DNA of 64,000 bases, from contig JAUXYJ010000102.1 of the NCBI GenBank assembly GCA_030694465.1, positions 54,354 through 118,353 of the forward strand. The letters run 5' to 3'. A program made the position numbers and the translations under genes. The notes under the pieces were generated by a model. The model was not told the DNA's origin, did not search any database, and saw nothing but the letters and a program-made list of their open reading frames with translations. Positions 8,529 to 16,134 of the stretch are shown piece by piece (within the stretch, counting starts at the first letter, position 1; each line of letters opens with the position of its first letter). The stretch comes from Deltaproteobacteria bacterium (GTDB lineage Bacteria > Myxococcota_A > Polyangia > Polyangiales > Ga0077539).

Positions 8529-9236
8529 ATGACCCAGCCCACAGACCTCGCTGAACACAGCGCACGACTCGAAGCCCTGGATGCGCGCGCGCGCTTGGCG
8601 TGGGCCGTGGACCGCTGGGGTGATTCGCTCTTGATGACCAGCTCGTTTGGCCCAGGCTCAGGAGCGCTCTTGCATCTGTGGCACACGGTCGCGCCGTCGC
8701 TGCCCGTGCACTTTATCGACACGGGGTTTCTCTTCGCAGAGACCCTCGCGTACCGAGACCGCTTGGTCGACCAACTGGGGCTCTCGCTCGTGGTGCTGAG
8801 CCCAGAACTCCCTCGCGAAGATTTTTTGAGAAAGCACGGGCTCACGGTCTACCAAGACGACAACGACCGGTGCTGCGCGCACAACAAAGTCGCGCCCATG
8901 CAGCGCGCGTTGGTGGGCAAAAATGCATGGGTCTCAGGACTTCGGCGCGACCAATCGCAGACCCGCGCCGACACCCCCATCGTGCTCGAGACCCTCGATG
9001 GCCCCGTAAAGGTTCACCCGCTCGCGGACTGGTCACGGAGGGACATCTACCGGTATCAAGAGTCGCACCACATCGACGAGCACCCTCTGTTTGCGCAAGG
9101 CTACGTCAGCGTAGGCTGCGAGCCCTGCACGCGCCCGGTCTCTCTCGACGAGACCGACGAGCGCGCTGGGCGCTGGGCGGGGCAGGCAAAGACCGAGTGT
9201 GGACTGCACACGTTTCTTGAGAAGAAAGGCACGTAG
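8529..9236 (+). CDS. cysH: APS/PAPS reductase, [4Fe-4S] type
   Basis: Reduces APS (or PAPS) to sulfite using thioredoxin. The 235-residue protein shows the PP-loop-like N-terminal region (MTSSFGPGSGALLHLW), the SGLRRDQSQTR substrate-binding stretch, a C115-C116...C197-x2-C200 set (DRCCAHNK, VGCEPC) that ligates an iron-sulfur cluster, and the catalytic C224 in KTECGLH near the end. Enzymes with this Cys pattern normally use APS directly, whereas classical enterobacterial PAPS reductases lack the cluster. Since cysC is also present, the branch point at APS is of interest. The gene follows the reductase by 18 bp and belongs to the same operon. Confidence 0.93.
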   Translation: MTQPTDLAEHSARLEALDARARLAWAVDRWGDSLLMTSSFGPGSGALLHLWHTVAPSLPVHFIDTGFLFAETLAYRDRLVDQLGLSLVVLSPELPREDFLRKHGLTVYQDDNDRCCAHNKVAPMQRALVGKNAWVSGLRRDQSQTRADTPIVLETLDGPVKVHPLADWSRRDIYRYQESHHIDEHPLFAQGYVSVGCEPCTRPVSLDETDERAGRWAGQAKTECGLHTFLEKKGT

Positions 9237-9243
9237 AACCGCG

Positions 9244-9621
9244 ATGAGCGACGAGCAAGAGAGACGCAACACCGATCGACTCTCGGTGTACATGGGCGCA
9301 GAGATCACCACGCCCGAGGGCAAAGTCCGAAGCGCGATCACGCAAGACGCGAGCCCCACGGGCCTGCTCTTGCTCACGCGCGCCAAGCTCGAGGTAGGCA
9401 GCAAGGTGACCATCCGCGTGTACCTCCCCGGCGAAGAAGAGAAGTTCGAGCTGGTGAGCGCCTCGGTGGTGCGCCGCGAGAAGCTCAGCATCGAAGAGAG
9501 CTCACTGTGGCGCGAAAAAGTGGCCGTTCAGCTCGACGACTCGGTCCCTGTGTGGGTGCAAGAGCACTTCGCGGACATCAGCGAAAAGCAAGCCGAGCTC
9601 TTCGGTCGCAAAAAGAGCTGA
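9244..9621 (+). CDS. PilZ-domain protein
   Basis: A 125-residue, single-domain cytoplasmic protein starting at ATG 9244, seven bases after the cysH stop. It has the start ERRNTDRLSVYMGAEI (the R..R motif region typical of PilZ proteins), a central beta-strand region (TGLLLLTRAKLEVGSKVTI, FELVSASVVRR) and a conserved end. Single-domain PilZ proteins often bind cyclic di-GMP, but the classical RxxxR plus D/NxSxxG pair is only partly kept (RRNTDR, then DASPTG), so nucleotide binding is uncertain. In myxobacteria such proteins affect motility and matrix. Co-transcription with sulfur genes may be positional only. Confidence 0.75.
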   Translation: MSDEQERRNTDRLSVYMGAEITTPEGKVRSAITQDASPTGLLLLTRAKLEVGSKVTIRVYLPGEEEKFELVSASVVRREKLSIEESSLWREKVAVQLDDSVPVWVQEHFADISEKQAELFGRKKS

Positions 9622-9636
9622 CCCCGGGGCTGAGAC

Positions 9637-10995
9637 TCAGGGGGCGAGCGAGACTTCAAGAACGAAGGGGCCGTGGGAGTTGGCTCGATAGCCGTCGATT
9701 TGCATTCGCCCCATCGTGCCAGCGCCAACCCGAAACGTTAGGAATTCTCGCGCGGTAGGATCGCTCCGGTCCGAACATATTTCGCGGTTTTCACAGCTCA
9801 ACAGCACCGCATCCCAACCGTCTGGCACCACGGCCACGGTTAAATTCCCACCCACGGCCGAACCAATCTCGATCGCCAGATCCGGCCCCTCTGCCGAACA
9901 CCTCATCGAACCGTTGTTTGAGAGCGACGCGCCTGTCGTCGTCCCGCGATAGAACTGGCGGACTCCTAGTGTTGTGCGAATACGAACGGCGGGGGCGGTG
10001 TTGCAGCCCGGCGAGAAAATATTCTCGACCATGCACGTCGCGCTACACCCATCGCCCGGGGCCATGTTGCCGTCATCGCAGGTCTCGCTCGCGTCCAACG
10101 TCCCGTTACCACACGTGCTCGACACCATCGCGACACACGAGCTCCCCGACATCATAAAGCCCGTATTGCATGTGAACCCACAGGTCATCCCGTTGCACGT
10201 CGCCGTGCCGTTTGCAGGCGCCGTGCAACGTGTGCAGCTCGGGCCGCACGCGCTGATGTCGTTCGCCATCGTGCTCACGCACGCGCCCATGCACGTGCGC
10301 TGCCCAGCAGGACACCCGCCTCCGCACGTGCCCATCGTGCAGCTCGGCGTTGCGCCCACGACCGAGAGCATGCACACGCGCCCGCACATGCCACAGTTCG
10401 CGAGGTCTGTGTTGCGGTTGACGCACACACCGCTGCACGCAGACTCGCCCGCTGGGCACGTCGAAACGCAGCTCCCAGCGACACACGTCGCGCTGCCCCC
10501 AGTGGGCGCGGAGCAACGCATCCCACAGGCACCACAGTTGGCCGGATCGGTCTGCAAATTCACACACGAAGCGCCACACATCGCGCCCGCACAGGTGGTG
10601 CCACAGGTGCCCATCGAGCACACCTCTGCGCTCGTGCACGCGCGCCCGCACATGCCGCAGTTCGCCGTGTCACTCGAGAGGGTCACACAGCGCGCACCGC
10701 AGAGCTCTTGCCCTGCAGGACACTTGCACGCGCCTGCCACGCAGGTCTGCTCGCCCATGCAGACGTTGTCACACGCGCCGCAGTGGTTGTTATTGCTCGC
10801 GAGCAAGACGCAGCGCCCACTGCACTTCGTAAAGCCAGCGCCACAAGGGATTTCGCTGTCCGTTTCGACCACGGGCTGCTCGTCCCTGGCGCTGTCCATC
10901 GCGACGCCTCCCTCGGTGACAGGGAGCGCAGCGTGAGGCAACGCACACGCGCTAAGGGCAACACACGAAGCAAGAGACCACCATCGATTCGCCAT
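9637..10995 (-). CDS. Cys-rich secreted lipoprotein with one DUF4215-type repeat
   Basis: A 452-residue exported protein. The N-terminus (WWSLASCVALSAC) ends in a lipobox LSAC, so it should be lipid-anchored at the outer membrane. Residues about 50-275 hold six or so imperfect disulfide-rich modules of the form CGAxxxxCxGxCVxLxxDxxNCGxCGxxC. Then comes one Myxococcota Cys-rich repeat (CGNGTLDASETCDDGN, residues about 298-313) and a beta-rich C-terminal domain of about 130 residues with only a few Cys. Modules of this kind are common on myxobacterial surface proteins, but no enzymatic motif is visible. It converges on the PilZ gene and is divergent from the patatin gene. Confidence 0.78.
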   Translation of the reverse strand: MANRWWSLASCVALSACALPHAALPVTEGGVAMDSARDEQPVVETDSEIPCGAGFTKCSGRCVLLASNNNHCGACDNVCMGEQTCVAGACKCPAGQELCGARCVTLSSDTANCGMCGRACTSAEVCSMGTCGTTCAGAMCGASCVNLQTDPANCGACGMRCSAPTGGSATCVAGSCVSTCPAGESACSGVCVNRNTDLANCGMCGRVCMLSVVGATPSCTMGTCGGGCPAGQRTCMGACVSTMANDISACGPSCTRCTAPANGTATCNGMTCGFTCNTGFMMSGSSCVAMVSSTCGNGTLDASETCDDGNMAPGDGCSATCMVENIFSPGCNTAPAVRIRTTLGVRQFYRGTTTGASLSNNGSMRCSAEGPDLAIEIGSAVGGNLTVAVVPDGWDAVLLSCENREICSDRSDPTAREFLTFRVGAGTMGRMQIDGYRANSHGPFVLEVSLAP

Positions 10996-11100
10996 AAAAT
11001 ACCTCGACCATGTTGCGCGGTGTTCTCGCGTGGTTCAACCGAAGAGCGCGAGATCTCGCTCAACACATCCATCTTTCGCTACGCTGAGCATGATTCACAC

Positions 11101-11862
11101 ATGACCCGACCAACGCTCTCTCAGTGGCTCGCAAGCGAACCGTTCGCCCTCGCGATGTCCTCTGGCTTTTTCGGCTTTTTTGCTCACTGTGGCGTGCTTG
11201 CAGCGCTCGAGCAAGAGGGCCTCACGCCCAGCGCGGTGTCCGGCTCCAGCGCGGGCGCGCTGGTCACTGGCGCGTGGGCAAGTGGCCTCGATGCACATGC
11301 GCTCGCAGACGCGCTCACGAGCCTCCGTCGCGAAGATTTCTGGGACGTCGCGCCGGGGTTTGGGCTCCTGCGTGGCGCGCTGTTTCGCAACAAACTCGAG
11401 GCGCTCTTGCCGGTGCCATCGTTTGCGCGCTGTCGCGTGCCCCTCACGCTGAGCGTCTTCGACGTGCGCACGCGCAGCACCCACGTCTTGCACGATGGAC
11501 TCTTGGCCCCCGCGATCCACGCGTCGTGCGCGCTGCCCCTGCTGTTTCAACCAGTTAAATACCAGGGATCATACCTTCTCGACGGCGGCGTCCTCGATCG
11601 CGCCGGGCTCCAAGGCCTCACCGACCATCCGCGCGTCTTGCACCACCATCTGTCTTCTCGCTCGGCCTGGCGTCGCCCCAACAGCCCCGCGCTCATCCCT
11701 CCACAACGCGAGGGGCTCGTCGCGCTCGTGATCGATGGGCTCGAGCGCAGCGGCCCCTTTCGCTTGGCCAACGGAGCACGAATCCTCGAGAGCGCGCAGC
11801 GCGCCGCCGAGCGGGCCCTGCGATCGCCGGTGCGCGATGGCCTCGTGCGCCTCTCGGCGTGA
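11101..11862 (+). CDS. patatin-like phospholipase/acyl hydrolase
   Basis: A 253-residue serine hydrolase of the patatin fold, which uses a Ser-Asp dyad on lipid acyl esters. The nucleophile is S50 in GSSAG (48-52) and the Asp is in DGG (161-163). The oxyanion-hole segment normally GGGxxG reads SSGFFGFFAHCG (20-31), a hydrophobic variant, so activity or substrate may differ. No signal peptide is seen, so it is probably cytoplasmic. ATG 11101 is the first start after the divergent gene's promoter; a frame reaching back to 10708 would be antisense to the Cys-rich lipoprotein. The short gap of about 105 bp to the divergent gene must hold both promoters. Confidence 0.85.
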   Translation: MTRPTLSQWLASEPFALAMSSGFFGFFAHCGVLAALEQEGLTPSAVSGSSAGALVTGAWASGLDAHALADALTSLRREDFWDVAPGFGLLRGALFRNKLEALLPVPSFARCRVPLTLSVFDVRTRSTHVLHDGLLAPAIHASCALPLLFQPVKYQGSYLLDGGVLDRAGLQGLTDHPRVLHHHLSSRSAWRRPNSPALIPPQREGLVALVIDGLERSGPFRLANGARILESAQRAAERALRSPVRDGLVRLSA

Positions 11863-11926
11863 CCTCTGCGCTGTTTGCGAGTGCCCACCACGCGCCGGAT
11901 TGAAGTACAACCGTGCGCAACCCACA

Positions 11927-13705
11927 GTGCAAATTCACCCATCGATCACGCGTCACTCGCTCACCGCGATCTTGCTCACGCTCGCGACCTCCCACTGTGG
12001 CCCAACGCCCGCAACGCAAGACGCCAGCGTTGACTCCACCGCCGTCGACGCGAGCCCCAGCACAGACGCCGCAGAAGACACCGTAGACAGCAGCACCGAG
12101 GCAGGCCCCAGTGAGACACCCACCATGGCGCGCGTGTCCTCGGGCGAGCTCGTGGGCGCCACACGCGAAGGTGTGCGGCGCTTCTTGGGCATCCCCTACG
12201 CAGCAGCACCGACGGGCCCACGGCGGTGGCGCGCGCCCGAACCCGCGAGCGCATGGGCGACCCCCCGCATGGCCACGCAGCATGGCCCCTCGTGCCCGCA
12301 GAGCCCCGCGCGAGACCCCTTGTCGGGGCAGACCTTTGCGACCAGCGAAGACTGCCTCACGCTCAATGTCTGGACCCCCGAGGCACCCTCGGCCACGCCG
12401 CGGCCCGTGATGGTCTTTGTGCACGGCGGGGGATTTGTCAGCGGAACCGGCTCACTCAGCCTCTACGATGGCGCCAACCTCGCGCGCAGCGCCGGTGCCG
12501 TCGTGGTCACGCTGAACTACCGCTTGGGACAGCTAGGCTTTCTCGCGCACAGCGCCCTTCGCGCCGAGCAGACCTCCAACGCGGGCCCCGGAAACTACGG
12601 TCTCTTAGACCAACAAGCCGCCCTGCGCTGGGTCCGTGACGAAGTGCGCGCCCTCGGCGGAGACCCCGCCAACGTCACGCTCTTTGGCGAGTCCGCAGGC
12701 TCTCTCTCGGTGTGCTTGCACATGGTCGCGCCTGGCTCTCGCGGGCTCTTTCATCGCGCGATCGGACAGAGCGCAAGCTGTACGTTTTTTGTAAACACAC
12801 TAAGCACGACGCCTGACGCAAGGTTTCAGCCGGCCGAGTCGCTTGGGAGCCTATTTTCGACCGCGCTCCGCTGCGAATCACGCGCAACACCGGCCGAAGT
12901 GCTCGCGTGTTTGCGCAGCAAATCCGTTGACGAAGTGCTCATGGCCGAGCCCCGCCCCGCAGAGCTCAACATCCGCGACGCGCGCTATCAGCCCTCGGTC
13001 GACGGGGTCGTGTTGCCCATGCGCCCCTGGGCCATGTTTCGCGCCGGGATGAGCGCGAATGTTCCGTTCATGAGCGGGACCAACCGAGACGAAGGCACGG
13101 TGTTTTCGCTCACGACAAGCATCGCCAACGAGACCGAGTATCGCGCCGCCGTGCGCGCGCTGTTGCCTCTGCGCGACACGGTGCTCAACGCCGCGCTCAA
13201 CGACATCCTCACGCGCTACTGGCCCATCGCGATGTACCCCTCGGCCAAGGACGCTTACAACGCGTTCTTGGGCGACGTCGCGTTTGTGTGTCCCGCCCGC
13301 GCTCAGGCCCGCATGATGGCCTCGCGCGCGATGGCGCAGCCTGTGTGGCTCTATCATTTTACGCGCGAAAACCTTGGCGGACGCAATCTGGGCCTCGGCG
13401 TCTTTCACTCGGCCGAGCTGCCCTACGTGTTTGCAAACTTCGTCCGGCCGTTTATGCGCACGCCGATGGACGCGACCGTGAGCGACCTCGTGGTGGGCGC
13501 GTGGGCGCGCTTTGCTCGCACCGGAGACCCCAACGGCGCAGGCCTCGCGCCCGCGTGGCCGAGCTACAGCATGACCAACGACTCGCTCTATGTGCTCGAC
13601 GTGACCCCTCGGACTGAAAACGCATTTCGTCAGCAAAAATGCGACGCGATCGACACGTGGCTCATGGACCTAGACAGCCCCGTGATGGCGGGCGCAGGCG
13701 GATGA
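11927..13705 (+). CDS. type-B carboxylesterase, exported
   Basis: Alpha/beta-hydrolase of the carboxylesterase/cholinesterase family acting on carboxylic esters. From a GTG at 11927 a hydrophobic stretch (LTAILLTLA) ends near a Cys (SHCGP, a poor lipobox) and is followed by a 40-residue Asp/Ser/Thr stalk. The catalytic domain shows GIPYAAAPTGPRRW, EDCLTLNVWTP, the oxyanion HGGGF (166-170), the nucleophile S256 in GESAG, Glu in TNRDEGTVF and His in FHSAELPYVF. The start is uncertain: an ATG at 12123 would drop the exported leader, and the frame reaches upstream into the patatin gene. The stop overlaps the next start (ATGA, 13702-13705). Confidence 0.85.
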   Translation: MQIHPSITRHSLTAILLTLATSHCGPTPATQDASVDSTAVDASPSTDAAEDTVDSSTEAGPSETPTMARVSSGELVGATREGVRRFLGIPYAAAPTGPRRWRAPEPASAWATPRMATQHGPSCPQSPARDPLSGQTFATSEDCLTLNVWTPEAPSATPRPVMVFVHGGGFVSGTGSLSLYDGANLARSAGAVVVTLNYRLGQLGFLAHSALRAEQTSNAGPGNYGLLDQQAALRWVRDEVRALGGDPANVTLFGESAGSLSVCLHMVAPGSRGLFHRAIGQSASCTFFVNTLSTTPDARFQPAESLGSLFSTALRCESRATPAEVLACLRSKSVDEVLMAEPRPAELNIRDARYQPSVDGVVLPMRPWAMFRAGMSANVPFMSGTNRDEGTVFSLTTSIANETEYRAAVRALLPLRDTVLNAALNDILTRYWPIAMYPSAKDAYNAFLGDVAFVCPARAQARMMASRAMAQPVWLYHFTRENLGGRNLGLGVFHSAELPYVFANFVRPFMRTPMDATVSDLVVGAWARFARTGDPNGAGLAPAWPSYSMTNDSLYVLDVTPRTENAFRQQKCDAIDTWLMDLDSPVMAGAGG

Positions 13706-14478
13706 CACCGCGGCGATCTCGCGGAGTTGTGCTCACTCTCGTGCTCACGCTTGTGCCTGCGACGGCGCACGCGCAGGACGCGGACGACGACGGTGTGGGA
13801 GAGCCCAACGTGCGTGACCGCGCCAACAATAGCGCGCCCTTGGTCGAGAGCGAAGAGGTCCAAGTCGACGACGTGCTGCACCCACGTGAGGGCCGAACAC
13901 GTGTGAATTTGCAGGGCCCCGTGGGGCTCGCGCTTGGGATCGAGCCCAGTGATCTGCCCCGCACGCGCGCTGAGTCCGGGGCGCGGTTTGGCGCCGAACG
14001 CGAGGCGATCTTGTGCAGGGCTCCGTGCACGATGTACCTGCCGCCGGGCGTGCACCGATTGCAGGGCAACGCCGACCAATCGTTTGTGTGGAACAGCGAT
14101 TTCACCCTGCAAAACACGCCACTTCGCGTGGACATCCGCGGACACCGCGTGGGCCTCAGCGCCCTCGGCGGCGCCATGTTTGTCGCCGGAAGCGCCGCGG
14201 CCGTCTTGGGCCCCGCCGTGATCGTGGTCAACGTCTGGGTCGGCCGCTCTGAAGAGCGCGTGACTGCCATTGTCGCGGGCAGCGTCGCAGCGGTCGTGGG
14301 CGCCGGGCTGCTCGCCGGGGCGTGGTTTACCGTGATGGCCGGGCAGCCCGCGCTCACCGTGCGCGAAGAGCCCGCGAGCCCATCGCACGCACGCCACAGC
14401 CCACGCGCGGCACAGTGGGCGCTGCTCCCCGTGGCGCACCCGAGCGGAGCTGGGCTGAGCGCAGTGGGCACATTTTAG
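13702..14478 (+). CDS. membrane protein with signal peptide, function unknown
   Basis: A 258-residue protein translated from ATG 13702, overlapping the carboxylesterase stop by four bases, so the two are translationally coupled. A cleavable signal peptide (VVLTLVLTLVPATAHAQ) leads to an acidic linker, then a domain with CRAPCTMYLPPG that resembles the short beta segment often found before two C-terminal helices in myxobacterial envelope proteins. Two membrane segments follow (GGAMFVAGSAAAVLGPAVIV and VAGSVAAVVGAGLLAGAW). The helix-pair architecture resembles that of the TPR protein at 58885. No catalytic motif was found. A partner role for the exported esterase is only an inference from coupling. 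Confidence 0.65.
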   Translation: MTPRRSRGVVLTLVLTLVPATAHAQDADDDGVGEPNVRDRANNSAPLVESEEVQVDDVLHPREGRTRVNLQGPVGLALGIEPSDLPRTRAESGARFGAEREAILCRAPCTMYLPPGVHRLQGNADQSFVWNSDFTLQNTPLRVDIRGHRVGLSALGGAMFVAGSAAAVLGPAVIVVNVWVGRSEERVTAIVAGSVAAVVGAGLLAGAWFTVMAGQPALTVREEPASPSHARHSPRAAQWALLPVAHPSGAGLSAVGTF

Positions 14479-14495
14479 CGAGCGTCGCGGATCAC

Positions 14496-14511
14496 CCGGC
14501 GACGTCGCCGG
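14496..14511. repeat. dispersed palindrome CCGGCGACGTCGCCGG, exact, intergenic
   Basis: Exact copy with ACCCGG...CCGGAT flanks, 17 bp after the stop of the upstream membrane protein gene. Confidence 0.9.
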
Positions 14512-14657
14512 ATGGCGCTTACGGGCGCGCGTGTGAAGGTTGCAATGACGTCAGCGAGCGCCCTCGGTGGACCGCTCCGCAACTCTGGAGCAGGACCCAA
14601 CAAGATCATTCTATCAGCATATTACCTGCAGATTCACTACATCCCAGGAGCCACACC

Positions 14658-16065
14658 ATGAGCGAAGTTCTCTCTTTTGACACCGTCGTCGTAGGTGCAG
14701 GGCAGGCGGGCCCTTTTCTCGCGGCCAAGCTTGTGGCGCAGGGCCAGAAGGTGGCACTCATCGAGGCGCGCGACCTGGGTGGCACGTGTGTCAACCGCGG
14801 ATGCACCCCCACCAAGACGCTGCGCAAGTCCGCTCGGGTGGCCTACATCGCACGACGCGCTTCGGAGTTTGGCGTGGAGTTAGGCCCGGTCAAGATCAAC
14901 TTCGCCGTGGCGATGGAGCGCATGCAACGCCGGGTAGACGAGTCGCGCCGAGGACTCGAGGGCTGGCTGGGAAACCTAAAGGGCCTCAGTATTTTCAAAG
15001 CCCACGGGCGCTTGGCGGGTCGCGAGGGCGCGGACTTTGTTGTGCACGCTGGGGAGGCAAGACTGAAGGCGCCGCACGTGGTGCTCAACACCGGAACCCG
15101 CCCATGGTCCGCGCCGATCACTGGGCTGGCCGGACACCCGTTTTTGGACAACGAGAGCCTGCTGGCGCTTCGCGAGCGGCCTGACAAGTTGGTGATCCTG
15201 GGTGGCGGTTACATCAGCCTTGAGATGGCGCAGATCTTTCGCCGCCTAGGTAGCGACGTGGTCGTGATCGAGAGAGCGCCGCGATTGACGGCTCGCGAAG
15301 ACGCCGATGTCTCTGCCGCGATCACCGAGATGCTCGTGGCCGAGGGCATCGAAGTGCTCACCGGCGTCGCTGTCCAAGAGGTGACCTCGGGGGACACGCC
15401 CGGAGGCTCGTGTGTTGTGCTGAGTGATGGCCGCAAGGTGCAAGGCAGCCATTTGTTAGTGGCCACTGGGCGCGTACCCAATACGGACAACTTGGGACTG
15501 GATTCGGTGGGTCTGAAGACCACCGAGCGCGGCTACCTGGACACCAACGATCGGCTCGAGACACAGGTCCCTGGCATCCAGGGCGCTTGGCGACATCAAT
15601 CAGCGCAGCGCGTTCACCCACACCAGCTACCACGATCACGAAATCGTTGCAGAAAACCTGGCAGGCGGACTCCGGAGCGCAGACGATCGGACCAGGATTT
15701 ATGCGATGTTTACCGACCCTCCATTGGCACATGTCGGGCTGTACGAAGCCGACGCCAAACGCTTGGTCGCCCAAGGCAGACGGATCTCTCAAGCCGTACA
15801 CGCCATGAAAGATGTCAGCAGAGCCAAAGAAGAGAGCGAGACCGTGGGTGTAATCAAACTTCTGATAGATGAGGACAGCGGGCTGTTTCTCGGAGCCACG
15901 ATGCTGGGCATTCAGTCAGACGAGATGATTCAGGCGGTGAGCCTGGTGATGGCGAGCGGAGGGACCTGGCGCACCGTTCGCAACGCGCTTCCGGTACATC
16001 CCACAGTCACTGAATTTTTGCCGACGATCCTTGATCGACGCAGACCGCTCGCAGCCGACGAATGA
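14658..16065 (+). pseudogene. flavin disulfide oxidoreductase (mercuric reductase-like), frameshifted
   Basis: Start ATG 14658 with AGGAG at 14646-14650. The protein has the FAD dinucleotide site VVVGAGQAGPFLAAKL, the redox-active pair C-x4-C in GGTCVNRGCTPTKT, the NAD(P)H site VILGGGYISLEMAQ and ATGRVPNTD. At about 15580-15590 the frame breaks: upstream reads VPGIQGAW, while one frame over reads ALGDINQRSAFTHTSYHDHEIVAEN, the normal continuation, then the dimerisation domain to the stop at 16065 (FTDPPLAHVGLYE, LPVHPTVTEFLPTI). The conserved C-terminal His-Pro is retained. A single inserted or lost base would explain it; both halves are otherwise intact. The break is either recent or a sequencing error. 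The real substrate is unknown: the vicinal Cys pair that true MerA carries at its C-terminus is absent. Confidence 0.8.
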
Positions 16066-16134
16066 CCTGGGTGCTCTGCACAACGCCGCCCAACACACGC
16101 TGTCTCAAATCGAAGCACCAAGGCTCGGCAAGGC

